Numbered from the stretch's first letter, positions 46,806 through 57,732 are shown. The stretch: 61,703 nucleotides of DNA from Xanthoparmelia taractica (GCA_033085395.1 JANQBS010000231.1:1-61703), one strand, 5' to 3'. A program made the numbers and translations. Notes: generated by a model from the letters alone, not told the origin.

Positions 46806-48368
46806 ATGGGATTCTCTGCTACAGCAGTTGCTTTCTTCCTTTCTTTACGCTGTGTATATGCATCCCTTTCCTCTCGGGACCTCGTCCTCGAAACTCTACC
46901 CAACTCGACAGAATTTCTCTACCCGCTCTCGAACCAGACGTCTTCAAACCGAACAGCGCCAAGTTTGAGTGGTGTACAAACAGCAATAGTATTCTGCCGC
47001 CAAATCTATGGCGCTTACTTGGACTCTGACAGCTGCGAAAATGCCTTGAAAAAGATCCCTCTTTTTGGAGATCCGGGGCAAGATGTGGAGTTTAGGCCTC
47101 GGTTCCAGAATCCTTCTCTCACTGCAGCGTAAGTCGATTTTCCGTTATAAATTCATCTGCGGGTTACATAATCACGCACTTTGGGACCGTATAGGTGGTT
47201 GCGTCTACCATGTTACATGCATATTTCTCGCCGCTGACATCTGTTCGGATCACAATGCTGACTTTCACCTCCATGCTAGATCATTGCCCATGCGTTGGCT
47301 GAGTGACGATGGAAACTGCGCAATTGTAAGTAAATCGAACCATTTCTCACCTCGGGATTGTTGGATTCATTGAACTAGAGCGATCTCTTAGACAGGTCAC
47401 CTAACTGAATGCTCTAACTAGGACCTGAGTATGCTGCAAGGGCGTGGCCAATATGATTTCTCCAGTGGAGATGAAATCGCCGGCACGGTAGACATTGCGA
47501 TTGAAAAATGTGTCGAGAGAGAAGGAAGAGGTGCAAGTGTGAGGAGCTTCAGTAAGTATCCTTGAAAGTGATTCTAACACCAGTGGACTGTTGCGGCCCA
47601 AAGTAGATGTCGCCATCTCGCGAGCTTTATATCCAATGTAAGGGAGGCGAAACTCACCAATATCGCTAGGTGCAAGAGACAGGCTTCAAATCCGGCTCAA
47701 CAGCTACGCATTGCGATTTCAAAACGTGATTTGCGATGCTGCGCCCGCCCAACCCATGTCTGATCTGTACAAAATGGCATGTGCGGATGCACTTTTACGG
47801 CTGCCTACAGGTTTTGTAGTACAAAAATTCAATACAACTCGGGCTTCAATCGATGCAGTAAAAAATCTGCTTCCTAGAAGAGAGCCTCGTGGTGAGTCAC
47901 CTTACAGTTATCACTATTTTATGCACGTTAAGCAGACAGCGTCTACCGATCTATGAACAATGAGGTCGGCCTTGATCTACCCTGTCTCAATCCCAGAGCC
48001 CCCCACTGAAAACTTTTCTTATACAATTTTGTCTTGTGAAATAGGTCTCTACTTGGCTTTCCACATTTCTCTCTTGCATCTAGCTGAAGACGAGTTTCCA
48101 CTGACAGCTCCCTAGTCAATGGCCCTCTTCTCGTTGACATGCCTGGGGACTCAGATGTGAATAAAGAGAGCTGGTGGGAGATATGGGCGGCAGGTGTTGC
48201 AGTACACTCGAAGTGCATTAGCAATGGGTTGAAAGGCACAGCGGTCAACCTTGGTAATTGTCGTTACCACTGTGATGCACAGTTTATCTTGCACGCAATT
48301 ATTGAATTGATGGCTGATTGGCTACTCTAGGTGATCACAAAGCGATCTCTATCAGGCTTGGCGCTTAG
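46806..48368 (+). CDS. Secreted protein with two internal repeats, unknown function
   Basis: Six exons: 46806-47128, 47280-47325, 47422-47551, 47670-47891, 48116-48253 and 48331-48368. They join in phase with GT...AG introns to 298 residues. The N-terminus is a signal peptide (MGFSATAVAFFLSLRCVYA), followed by several N-glycosylation sites (NST, NQT, NRT). The mature part consists of two related halves. The first has LPMRWLSDDGNCAIDL, IEKCVEREGRGAS and RLQIRLNSY. The second has CADALLRLP, VDMPGDSDVNKESWWEIW, HSKCISNGLKGTAVNLG and AISIRLGA. This pattern (SDDG-C-AI, E-x-K-C-V/I...G-x-G...L-x-I-R-L) occurs in uncharacterised ascomycete secreted proteins that I remember but cannot name. The last tiny exon was chosen because it completes the LGDHKAISIRL motif. 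Confidence 0.65.
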
Positions 48369-49270
48369 AATAGGTTTCAATGGAAATCGCATCTTACGTG
48401 AAGTAGCAGGGATGGTTTAGTTTGACCAATAGCAAGTCGTTCTTCTAGGTAGAAGTAGGAGCGACCTTTGACGGAAGCGCTTGGTAACCCTTGGAGTATC
48501 CAGATAGTGAACAAGTATAAAGCTTGGCCGGATACAAGAATAGAGAGATATAAGATATACAAGAAATTCATATTCGTCCACACATGTAGTCAGGACTACT
48601 GCATCCAATACCTTAAGACGCTGAGGTAGATATGAGATGGCATTGGGACCCGCACCCCATCAAGGTTCACTGCAAATTAGAAGTACTATAATATAGTCAC
48701 AGCGACCTTGAGGCACGGAATAGAGGGCAATGGAAAAGTTAGCAGGCAGGTTGATGCTCGCATTCCTAAGAGTTTCCTGATATATCAGAAATATCGAGAG
48801 TGAATCCTTTGTCCCTTCGAGAGGGTACGTTGCAAGAACTCGCGGTAGAGCGAGTGCTGCTGACATGTGACGATAGGAGCAATAATCCCGATTGTTAAAC
48901 CACGTTCCCATGTGCCAGACCGCACCCGCGAAGATTGCAAAGACTCGGTAAACCCCATCACTTTGCATATGTATCCCAGAAAAAAAAAAGTACGCTCATC
49001 GCCAATCATTCTTGCTTGACAATGTCTAGTTTCTGACAATGAGCTCTTGATAGTCCTATGACCTCTACCTCGACGACAGGGTCTCTCGGACTAGTGCCCC
49101 TAAATCCAGCTTCATCAATACCAGATGCAACAGCAGGATATGGCTAGAAGCATTGGTAGCCGATCCAGATGCGGCCAGTCGCTATCGCTAGGTTCGCATA
49201 ACACAGGTTTGGCGAGAAGCATCCCAACCTTGGAGAAACCCGCGGAACTGACCATCTACAGGAGACTAGA
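48369..49270. other. Intergenic region
   Basis: No supported gene. An A-run at 48980-48989 is the only low-complexity feature. Confidence 0.45.
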
Positions 49271-49282
49271 CAATTCGAGCAC

Positions 49283-49580
49283 GGCAGCGGAAAAATGCTC
49301 TGTAAAGCGACAATCAAGACTATGGTTGATGGCTAAGGCAAGAAAAACGTTGAACGCCACATTGGCGGAGTCGACAAGGTTGTCCTTTGCCACGAGACTG
49401 CCGAAACCCTCAACGGCAAGCTGAAGATTCACGGAACGCAGCGTGGCACCATCAACCACGATGAGAAGGCCATGGCCGTGATGGTCACTGTTCCGGTCGA
49501 AGCGGATGATGTCAGGCTGGTATTTTTATCGAGAAGATTGATGTTTAATCACACGAGAACAGTAGCTGCTTTGATGGTAA
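49283..49580 (+). pseudogene. Coding remnant, unknown family
   Basis: One plus-strand frame reads GSGKMLCKATIKTMVDG, a TAA at 49334-49336, then GKKNVERHIGGVDKVVLCH, ETAETLNGKLKIHGTQRG and HDEKAMAVMVTVPVEADD. The codon use and amino-acid mix look like real protein, while the surroundings do not. The stop could be a former CAA. No start codon or splice signals can be assigned convincingly and I do not recognise the family. Confidence 0.35.
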
Positions 49581-51100
49581 TCTGAAGGTGGCGATAGCAT
49601 GCCGGAGAAGGTAGAAGAAGGTATGAAACTCTTAGATAATAGTGAGCTAGCTTGAGTGGAATAAGACGAAAGGCGGCTGTTGGTATCTTCATTCCTGAAA
49701 AGACCTATTATAAGAAGCATGAGAAAGAGGTCTATTAGTTGACCAGTACTTCACCACTTCAGCGCGTAGTATATATTTGCGGGTATGGATAGACCTTCGC
49801 ATAGTATATACACCTTTGCGACATCGAAAGCGCCTAGGTATGAGGGGTGGGTGTAGAAGACCTCAGAGGGGTTGTCAATATGCTGCATGGATTCGCTTTC
49901 GGTGTGACCCAGAAAGCTCCATCGCGTGAGATGTGTTGCTAAGTGAACGTTGTAGGGTGGAGAACATGGATACGGAACGTAGGAAGCAATTGTAGGGTTT
50001 TTGAGAGCCGGCAACGCTGGCAAGAGTTTTCAGAGGGCTCTATGTAACAAGATCAGCATTCTTGTTGCTTTTCACCATCTCTATGATCGAACACTACCAT
50101 CTCGACAAATATCGACAGCTCTTCTCCTTACTTCATATGCAGCCTTATCAACAGTATCGTTATCTTATTCCGCCATCCCTCTCAGTCGCATCCTTATCTA
50201 TTGCCAACTGACACCGCTTGTCTCCATGGCCCTGCGGCAACCTTGACCACTCTTCACTCACACACGCCCGAAATAGCAGCAACCACTGACTCGATTAAAG
50301 CTGTATAGTATGTACCGTCTCTTCTACCCAGTAGCGCTAATGGCCATTTTCGCCTCGCCCGTCTGCGCGAATCATGTGGCAAGTTCTTGGAGCGATGTGT
50401 GGAAGCGCGCTTTGCGGTGGTGTTGTCGGCGGAAGGGCGTGGGAGGAGCTGAGGTGGTGCGAGGGAGGGGGGGACGGTGGGTTTGTACGCGAGATTGGGT
50501 TCTGGGGATTGCGTGGACGAGGGAGGTTCGTATTAAGTACGATTATCACTGTTTGAAGTGGTTCCTTTTGGAATTGAGTTCGCTTTTCTTAAGAAGTAGG
50601 TGGTCAGGCAAGGGGTGAACTCTGCTAATCCTAAAGTAGCCTAGCCAAAGTCAACACATTAAGGCTGGGCTACGGGCGTGGGGGTTGACGGCTTCTATAT
50701 CTGTAGCGTAATTGATAAGGGTGGATAGGCGGGCACCAGATGCCAGCATTAATCCAACATTTTCCTTCTTCATTAACATCCAGAGAAGCCGCAAGGCTGC
50801 CAAGTGTCGCTCTGGTGGCTCAGATGCATGTGCTTACGCTTCTGCTTACCAATTCGAGCTCGGCCAAGATGCAATCCGAGGCCGAAAGGGGAACAGGAGG
50901 GGTTGATGACAAAGATCACGGCCTCCTTGCTGGATTCAATGAATCTCCTTTTCCCCTATTAATACTCTCGACCTCTGTCAAGCATATCACCATCAAATCA
51001 TCACACTAACTCTTTCTACACGCTTCCTTGAGCTCGTCGCTATCTCACCTTTTCCAACGTCCACTCGAAAAGAAAATAAAGCGTAAATATCTCCGACGAG
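49581..51100. other. Intergenic region with one doubtful small ORF
   Basis: No firm gene. An ATG frame at 50310-50618 (102 codons) begins with a plausible signal peptide (MYRLFYPVALMAIFASPVCA). It then becomes a low-complexity Trp/Arg/Gly-rich stretch over G-rich DNA, so I do not call it as a gene. The last ~100 bp are the 5' region of the reductase gene. Confidence 0.4.
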
Positions 51101-52097
51101 ATGAGTAGCATCACCAAAGTCGCTTTGGCTGGGGTAAGAAAACAATTTTATACATATATACCACCTTGCTCGTCCACTTATCACCCCTGTGATGTCCCCC
51201 AAAGAGGACTGACCCCCACATCTCACGCAGGCCACTGGCAACCTCGGCCCAGCCATCCTCAACCAGCTCCTCGACGCTGGTTTCCAGGTCACCGTCCTTA
51301 CGCGCAAGAGTAGCACCCCTAAACTCCCCTCTTCTGTCACCGTCATTCCAGTGGACTACGACTCCCTCGACTCCCTCGCCAATGCCCTTAAAGGTCAAGA
51401 AGCTATCGTCTCAACGCTCGGTTCCGTAGCTCTAGAGAAACAACTTCTCCTCGTCGAAGCCGCAGCAAAAGCCCACGTCAAACGCTTCATCCCTTCCGAG
51501 TTCGGCGGTGACATTCTCAACGAGAAGACCAGAGCTCTCCCCGCTTTTAAGAATAAAGTAGTAGTCCAGGACGCTCTCAACAAAGAAGCAGCCACCAGTG
51601 GTATGACCTATACCCTAGTATGCACGGGTCCTTTCTTGGACTGGGGCATCATGGTCGGCCTTATCATGAATCTCAAAGAGAAGAGCATCACGCTATTCGA
51701 TGGGGGCGATCGCGTCTTCAGCACCACGACCCTCCCAACTATCGGTAGGGCCGTTGTCGGCGTTCTGAAGCACCCCGAGCAAACGAAGAACCGCGCCGTG
51801 TACGTCCAAGATACCGCAACATCGTTGAAGAAGCTGGCGGCTATTGGCAAGAAGGCCACCGGGGCTGAGGGATGGAAGGAAAGCGTTTTTCCAACGGAGG
51901 AGCTGCTCGAGCAAGCCTGGGCAGAACTAAAGAAAGAACAACCAAATCCAGGGATCTTCATGTACAATTTCATCAAGGCAGCCATTTGGGGCGAAGGTTA
52001 TGGTAGCCATTTCGAAAAGCTGGACAATGAGCTGTTGGGTATCAAGCAGATGAGCGATTCCGAAGTTCAGAGCTTGGTGGACCGCTTGGCACAGTAG
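51101..52097 (+). CDS. NmrA-like / isoflavone-reductase-like NAD(P)-binding protein
   Basis: Exon 1 51101-51133 (MSSITKVALAG), intron 51134-51230 (GTAAGA...GCAG, phase 0), exon 2 51231-52097: 299 residues. The splice completes the dinucleotide-binding loop AGATGNLG near the N-terminus. Further family marks are VTVLTRKSS (end of the second strand, with Arg-Lys suggesting NADP preference), IVSTLGSVALEKQ, VKRFIPSEFGGD and the C-terminal substrate-lid region. The PSEFG motif is characteristic of the NmrA/isoflavone reductase atypical short-chain dehydrogenases. It is probably a cytosolic reductase or redox sensor with unknown substrate. The FAD monooxygenase lies ~850 bp downstream on the same strand, a pairing common in aromatic-compound and secondary metabolism. 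Confidence 0.85.
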
Positions 52098-52944
52098 GCA
52101 TCTGATGTCAGTAGAAGCTCGTTCCGAAAAGCCGTGCAAGCCTGGAGAGAAGGTGTTGTAAGCCTTCGTATTTTTTCTATAGCCAAGACTCTACATACCT
52201 CGATCAATCATTTTGGACGAAACTTTCTATACAGCAGTCCTTATCTTTAAATCGGCTCTCTAAAGACACTTCCTCAATAAGTTCACCACTGTCTCTAGCA
52301 CATTACTTGATCCCATTCTATCTACTCCGTATCCTACCAGATACGATCATCCTATACTCCAACGCGGGCCCCAATAGCCACGCTGCATGCCGAACTGACC
52401 GCCATATTCTTTATCACCATCATCAAAATCGCAGCTGTTGGGTATGCCCATGGGACTCCGGCGTCATCATCGGCCCTGCCAGTCCTTCTACGCCAATGCA
52501 AAAAAAAAAAGAAAAAGAAAAACCCGACAGCGAACTTGACAAGCGAGAGTGACCTGCGTGTTACTTGAACCTCTAGCTCCCTATTGAATTTACTAAACTT
52601 ACAAAACACACCTATCATCAGTTTTACTCTTTTAGCCTAGATTACCGGGACGACTCGCAGTCTGAGGAGACCATGGTAGTTGCAGTCTCCCGGGAAGCGC
52701 AAGGTAGAACTTACAGGTAGCTAATTTTTCTCAAAGGAACGATGGAGTTATATCACTTGCGTCGCCGAATTCAAGATTGTAGGGTTAATACTCTAGGGTT
52801 ACGTTCGGCTACTCCTGCTGAAGCCGTGCGGCCGAGTGGCACAGCTACTTCGTATCCGTGAATTGACGAATACGAAGAACGTTTCACTAAAAAGACAAGA
52901 AGTCGTCCTCCTTTTGTATCCTTCGTATCAAAAGCCCAACCACC
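52098..52944. other. Intergenic region
   Basis: Holds the 3' flank of the reductase and the promoter of the monooxygenase. A poly-A/AAG run at 52501-52520 is the only simple sequence. No gene seen. Confidence 0.5.
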
Positions 52945-54603
52945 ATGTCCTCCGAAATACAAATTCCAGTCCTGATCATAGGAGGCGGCATCGTAGGCCT
53001 CTCTGCCTCTCTTTGCCTCTCCCACCATGGCATTCACTCCCTGGTCATCGAGCGCCACAATGGAACATCGATCCACCCGCGCGCGCGGAGCGTAAATGCA
53101 CGAACTATGGAGATCTACCGTGTCCTTGGGATTGACGGCCTTGTTCGCGAAGCCGGTGCCTCGTTATCATCTAGCATGGGCATTCACTCTGGACACTCAC
53201 TCAAGGAAGTCATTGAAGCGAAACCCCGTAAAGAAGTTCCAAGGAAGTTCCCCTTAGCTGAGATCCTTGCCTCAATAAGCCCAGTAAGCGGCACTTTCGT
53301 GACTCAGGATATGATTGAACCAGTCCTAGTAGATGTTGCAAGGGAACGCGGGGGTGACGTGAGGTTTTATACGGAATGTGTCGACGTTGAGCAAGACGGT
53401 GATGGTGTTACTGCTACCCTAAAGGATCGCAAGAGCGGCGTCACCTCGACTGTCCGTGCAGACTATCTTATCGCCGCTGATGGAGCAGGGAGTCCCATCC
53501 GCACTCGACTCAACGTTCCAACAACCGGCCGAGGCTCAATGGGCCATCTCCTCAACATCCTCTTCCACGCCGACCTCAAAGCCCTTGTTCACCAACGCGA
53601 GTTCTCTCTCTGTAGGATCGAACGCCCCAAAGTATGTGGTTTGTTCACAGCCATCAACAACAGTGACCGCTGGGTCTTCCACCTCTTGTATGATCCATCG
53701 AAAGGCGAAGAAGCGTCAGACTTTCCGCCAGAGAAATGCAAAGAGTTGCTCCGCATCGCATTAGGTATGCCGGAAATCGAGATTGATATTAAGAGTATCC
53801 TTCCGTGGGAACCATCCGTTCGTATTGCAGAGCGTTTGCAAGTCGGACGTATCTTCCTCGCCGGCGATGCAGCGCACCAGATGCCGCCATGGGGAGGACA
53901 AGGCGCGAATTCAGGTATAACAGATGTTCATAACCTTTCCTGGAAACTAGCTGCGGCACTGAAAGGACATGAGAGCAAGGCGTTGCTAGATACGTATGAG
54001 GTGGAACGAATTCCTGTGGGACGCGCAGCTGCAGAGGCATCGGCGAGTGCGGCTGATGAAAAGGGGATGTTCTCGACGAAGCGAAGTTTAGCGGTTATAA
54101 TTGGTTGGTTAAAAAGAATACCTTTACTATCAGGGCATGGGTATTGTTATACGAGTAAGGCGATCTGTATGGAAGATACTTCTCCGCTTGGAGGATTGAC
54201 CTGGAGGCCATGGACATTGCCGAGCCTATTTCTTTCAATTGATGGGAGACCCGGAAGCAGGGCACCGCATGTATGGGTTGAGTATCAGGGGAAACGTATC
54301 TCAACTCTCGATCTCTCCGGAAAGGGCTTTGTATTACTGGCAGGAGCGGAGGGTGCATCATGGTTGGAGGCCGCGAAGAAAGTCTCCTCTGCTCTGGGGA
54401 TCGATGTTGCCGCATATTGTGCAGGACCAGAAGGCAATCTTGTTAGCTCAAGGGGTGAGTTCGAATTTGCTGCGGGTATCTCCTCCCAAGGCGCGATACT
54501 TGTACGTCCAGATGATTTCGTAGCATGGCGCGAGAGGAGACAACCACCTGATTATCAGGTTAAGCTCGAGCAGGCGATAAGGCAAATGCTGTGTCTGCAA
54601 TGA
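52945..54603 (+). CDS. FAD-dependent aromatic-ring monooxygenase (class A flavoprotein)
   Basis: A 552-residue intronless protein. The N-terminal Rossmann fold has the dinucleotide motif VLIIGGGIVGLSASL (residues ~9-23). HPRARSVNARTMEIYR, typical of phenol-hydroxylase-like enzymes, follows. The DG motif is DYLIAADGAGSPIR (~170-185) and the second FAD motif is GRIFLAGDAAHQMPPWGGQG followed by ANSGITDVHNLSWKL (~300). The C-terminal ~100 residues (KGFVLLAGAEG through AGISSQGAILVRPDDFVAWR) form the thioredoxin-like domain found in phenol, 2,4-dichlorophenol and polyketide hydroxylases. It should hydroxylate an aromatic or polyketide substrate using NAD(P)H and O2. Length is normal and all key motifs are intact. 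The substrate is unknown. Confidence 0.9.
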   Translation: MSSEIQIPVLIIGGGIVGLSASLCLSHHGIHSLVIERHNGTSIHPRARSVNARTMEIYRVLGIDGLVREAGASLSSSMGIHSGHSLKEVIEAKPRKEVPRKFPLAEILASISPVSGTFVTQDMIEPVLVDVARERGGDVRFYTECVDVEQDGDGVTATLKDRKSGVTSTVRADYLIAADGAGSPIRTRLNVPTTGRGSMGHLLNILFHADLKALVHQREFSLCRIERPKVCGLFTAINNSDRWVFHLLYDPSKGEEASDFPPEKCKELLRIALGMPEIEIDIKSILPWEPSVRIAERLQVGRIFLAGDAAHQMPPWGGQGANSGITDVHNLSWKLAAALKGHESKALLDTYEVERIPVGRAAAEASASAADEKGMFSTKRSLAVIIGWLKRIPLLSGHGYCYTSKAICMEDTSPLGGLTWRPWTLPSLFLSIDGRPGSRAPHVWVEYQGKRISTLDLSGKGFVLLAGAEGASWLEAAKKVSSALGIDVAAYCAGPEGNLVSSRGEFEFAAGISSQGAILVRPDDFVAWRERRQPPDYQVKLEQAIRQMLCLQ

Positions 54604-55383
54604 CCTGGATACTTATTAGAGACTGGGCTGATGTAACAAATTGCGATTGATAAGGCGACTATATCCTTGCTGATCTGGTCAAGTGGCTCCCTCCGAGACT
54701 TGTAGCTGGGTATTGGTCAAAGATCGCGGATGCTACGATACCAGCTGTTCCACCAGACAGGATTCAGCTCGCAAAATTAAATTCTCTTCTGGGACTTTGT
54801 TTCTAGGAGAAGAAGGGTTCTGGCACGCAGCTTCTGGGATCGAGGTAACTTCTACGGGGCTTTTAGGAGCACGGCCCTTTCTAGGACTAGAACTAGCGGG
54901 ATAATCAAGGTGCTGAAGGGGTTTTAGGATGTTAAGAAGTACGAGCATACCAAGACATCGCAGATATATAAACACCGTAGATAGCCAAGCTACAGGACCT
55001 TTTTCCTGTATTCCACGACAGTTCTGATTCTATTCCAAGATTCGGTGGTTGTGGTTTGGCTCTATTTAAAGGACATTACTGCCCTGCTATTCGTCTGCGA
55101 AATCAACCTGCTTAAATACTCAATGCAGCTACCAATTTTTAGGATCGTCACCATCAACGTTGTGACGACCAAATATGTAGTCATGCTAAGACGCTAAATC
55201 ACGTGGCCATTTGCTAGGTATTGAGAGGTGGTGCATCATTTCTAACAACTAAGGATATTTTCATGACTCATTATTGATGTCTCTCTAACCAGGGGCCCTG
55301 GAAGTTTTCTGTCATAAAGTTTTTTCGCCTGCGATTTTCATTATACACCTTTTGCAATTCTTATTATGCAGAGACCTCGCTGA
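54604..55383. other. Intergenic region between convergent genes
   Basis: The monooxygenase (plus) and the kelch gene (minus) converge here, so this contains both 3' ends. No gene or repeat is evident. Confidence 0.5.
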
Positions 55384-56722
55384 TTATGTGGAAGTCTGGA
55401 ATCTTGTTTGCCTGTTTTCCATTTCATGCAGTTGCGGTCCAATAGCTTCTCTGGCCTCTTCATCTACCGGCAATTTGCGTAGACTAGCTTGCTCCTGCGG
55501 TAACCCAAAACAAATAGGATTTCCCTCTACTTCTTTGAGTGGGTCGTCGGCCATCTCCGCCTTTCGAAATTCGTGATCATCGTTAAGGGCCGCAACGGGC
55601 TCTCGAGGGGAGCGTCTGTGACGATGGCGTCTCAGACAGAACACGGCAAGAAATGCAACCAAGGCGAGTGAACCGACACCACCAATCGTTCCTCCTACAA
55701 TATCGCCTGCGGTAGGTTTGGATGCACCTTTCTGGGCCGGAGAAGAAGGAGATGGCAAGGAGTTGGAATCTATGCTTGTTGTGGAGCTTTTCGTGAACCA
55801 TCCTTGTTTGATTGGATTACTCCAGGAAGACGGATGTTGCCCATTCTGGCGATATTGATTTTTCACAATGTCTGGCGTAATGTATGGTGCCGCGTTAGGA
55901 TCATAAGTATCCTTCCAGACCATGCCAGTCAAGTCGAACATCCCGATGCCTTGTGGCCAAGGATCAGGAAGACTGGAATCTGTAATAGAGTCGTTCGCAT
56001 CATCTTCATCAAATTCGGTCGCGTTCGTGACTCGTCCCCCTATCGAAATCATCTGCCGATTTCCAGCCACATTGCAGCTGTGCAAATAACGTCCAACACC
56101 TGGCTGGGTATCTCGCTTCTGCCAATTGAAAGCTGGTATGGAGAGCACGTTAACAGCTCCTTGGGCGAATGTATCATCAGCGCTATCAGCACGCCCACCA
56201 TATAAGAAAATCTGTAGTCTGTTAAAGTTCAATTATAAAAAGTGAGGAGCTGCGTCCTACCTCATAAGTACCGTTTTCGCCTGGAAGGCCAGCAATGCAA
56301 GGATTGCTGACCGGTTCGGGTAATGCTCCGCTCACTTTCTGAGATGACCATTATTGGGAGATTGGTTCAAAAAGATAAAGAAAATCGAATCCTGTTAGTG
56401 TTCCGTTACTCACGGAACCACCTAACACGAAAAGCAATCCGCTTGGTCCAAAAGAAGACACAAAATGAGGAGCACCCTGCGTTGCAACGTCCGAGGAATT
56501 CGAAGAAGAGATTTTGAGCCAATCTTGGGTTGACGAATTGAACATGACAAGGCCGGAAATATTTTCTGATCCTCCATTACCTTGGTTGAAGGTTGCCGAA
56601 TTCTGAACTCCACCAAGAGTAAACCCTACGCCTTCGTCAGATGACGCATAGACGCCGCTGTACGTACGGACAAGATCTGTGAAATTAGACGAAGCTCGAG
56701 GGCCAACAAGGTCCCAAGACCC
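55384..56722 (-). pseudogene. Kelch-repeat single-TM protein, 5' end removed by a repeat insertion
   Basis: The last exon (55384-56211) and the preceding exon (56261-56722) are separated by a 49 nt intron (56212-56260, donor GTAGGA, acceptor CTACAG, phase 0). The protein has kelch-like blades (GLLFVLGGSVSNGT; NPCIAGLPGENGTYE joined to IFLYGGRADSADD; RYLHSCNVAGNRQMISIGG). A Ser/Pro stalk, one TM helix (GGTIGGVGSLALVAFLAVFC) and a basic then acidic cytoplasmic tail follow. This architecture is widespread in Pezizomycotina and is presumed to sit in the plasma membrane. Two lesions: an in-frame TAA at 56351-56353 (after PISQ, before WSSQ), and loss of all upstream sequence at 56722/56723, where coding sequence (GSWDLVGPRASS) meets repeat R1. 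Confidence 0.75.
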
Positions 56723-57160
56723 TATCTACTAGAGTCAGCTGTTTTTAACCTAAAAATAGCTCCAGGCTACTAAAGAATCGACCTAAAAATAGCTTAGTTA
56801 AAAATTTAGCTATTTTTAAGTCGAAATTCTATTAATAAAATTCTAAAGAGTACGTTTTATAGAGCTCGCCTAGTGCTAGATTTCGATATATTGCTAATTA
56901 AGATCGATTAAGCGAATATAGAGAAATAAATTATTAAAATAAATTCAAAAATCGTGTAAAGACTAGGGTGCGAATACTTTCGAAGAGGTCTTGACACGTA
57001 GCCCTATTCTATTTCTCGGACTATGTATTTAATATGATATAGATCTATAAAAAAGAGTTAGTTATTTAGATTGATATTAAGACTGAGAATTTAAATTTTT
57101 TCAAATCAGGCTGAATTTAAGCTAGTTAGTATTAGATTAAAATCAATAGACTTTGAGATA
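56723..57160 (+). repeat. Repeat R1 (TATCTACTAGAGTCAGCTG family)
   Basis: Begins TATCTACTAGAGTCAGCTG and contains inverted 10-mers of the type AGCTG(G)TTTT / AAAA(C/T)AGCT. It then has a segment (AATTCTAAAGAGT, TTATAGAGCTCGCC, GATCGATTAAGCGAATA) that is repeated at about 57910-58020 and 58378-58560. It is RIP-mutated. It interrupts the kelch gene. Confidence 0.6.
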
Positions 57161-57320
57161 TTGTAAGGGCGCTTTCCAATTGTATCATAGGGCCAAAAAT
57201 ATAACTCATGGGTTCGGGTGCCGCGCTTCATAGAAGGCGCACCCTATGTGCCCATATGAAGCCCACATGGCGCACCCCTAGCTAGGTACCCATATGGCTT
57301 CGTACAGCCTAATAGATAGT
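57160..57320 (-). repeat. Dispersed repeat Q, minus-oriented copy
   Basis: The reverse complement matches 2505-2630, including GCGCCTTCTATGAAGCGCGG and AACCCATGAG. The homology starts at TTGTAAGGGCGCTTTCCAAT, mirroring the end of the other copy. Confidence 0.65.
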
Positions 57321-57457
57321 CGCGATTTGAAATTTAAATATATAGATATCTAATACGAAGATCTGCATTATAAGTCCTAACTAGCGCTAGTATTAATTCT
57401 AATTCTACTTTCGAAAAAGACCCTATAGAAGAGAAGCCCTTCTTGTTGTATTTTAGG

Positions 57458-57732
57458 TAAGAGTCGGAAAGATATAATATATTTAATGGTATGGGACCAG
57501 TTTTTCGAATATTATATCGAAAGATATAAGATATCCCATACTCCCATTGGGTTTTTAATAAGTATATTACGTAATATTTTTTATATTCTAAAAATACGCA
57601 AAAAGCTTAAGCGAACGCTTATATAATTATAAAATTCTATAAATAGATTAAAAAGATATAATTTTTTAAAAAAAGTTAAAAAAAAGTTAAAAACGACTAT
57701 ATTTAACAGATACCACACCTTTCCGACCCGTA
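57458..57732 (+). mobile_element. MITE M5 (hAT-like)
   Basis: A 275 bp copy with the left end mutated to TAAGAGTCGG and the right end CCGACCCGTA. Perfect 8 bp target duplication ATTTTAGG at 57450-57457 and 57733-57740. It lies outside the Gypsy array, showing the family is dispersed. Confidence 0.9.

Noticed and set aside
50310..50618. Small secreted protein candidate
   Set aside because: The leader is plausible, but the rest is translation of a G-rich simple stretch with no Cys pattern or homology. It is mentioned only as doubtful in the intergenic entry.
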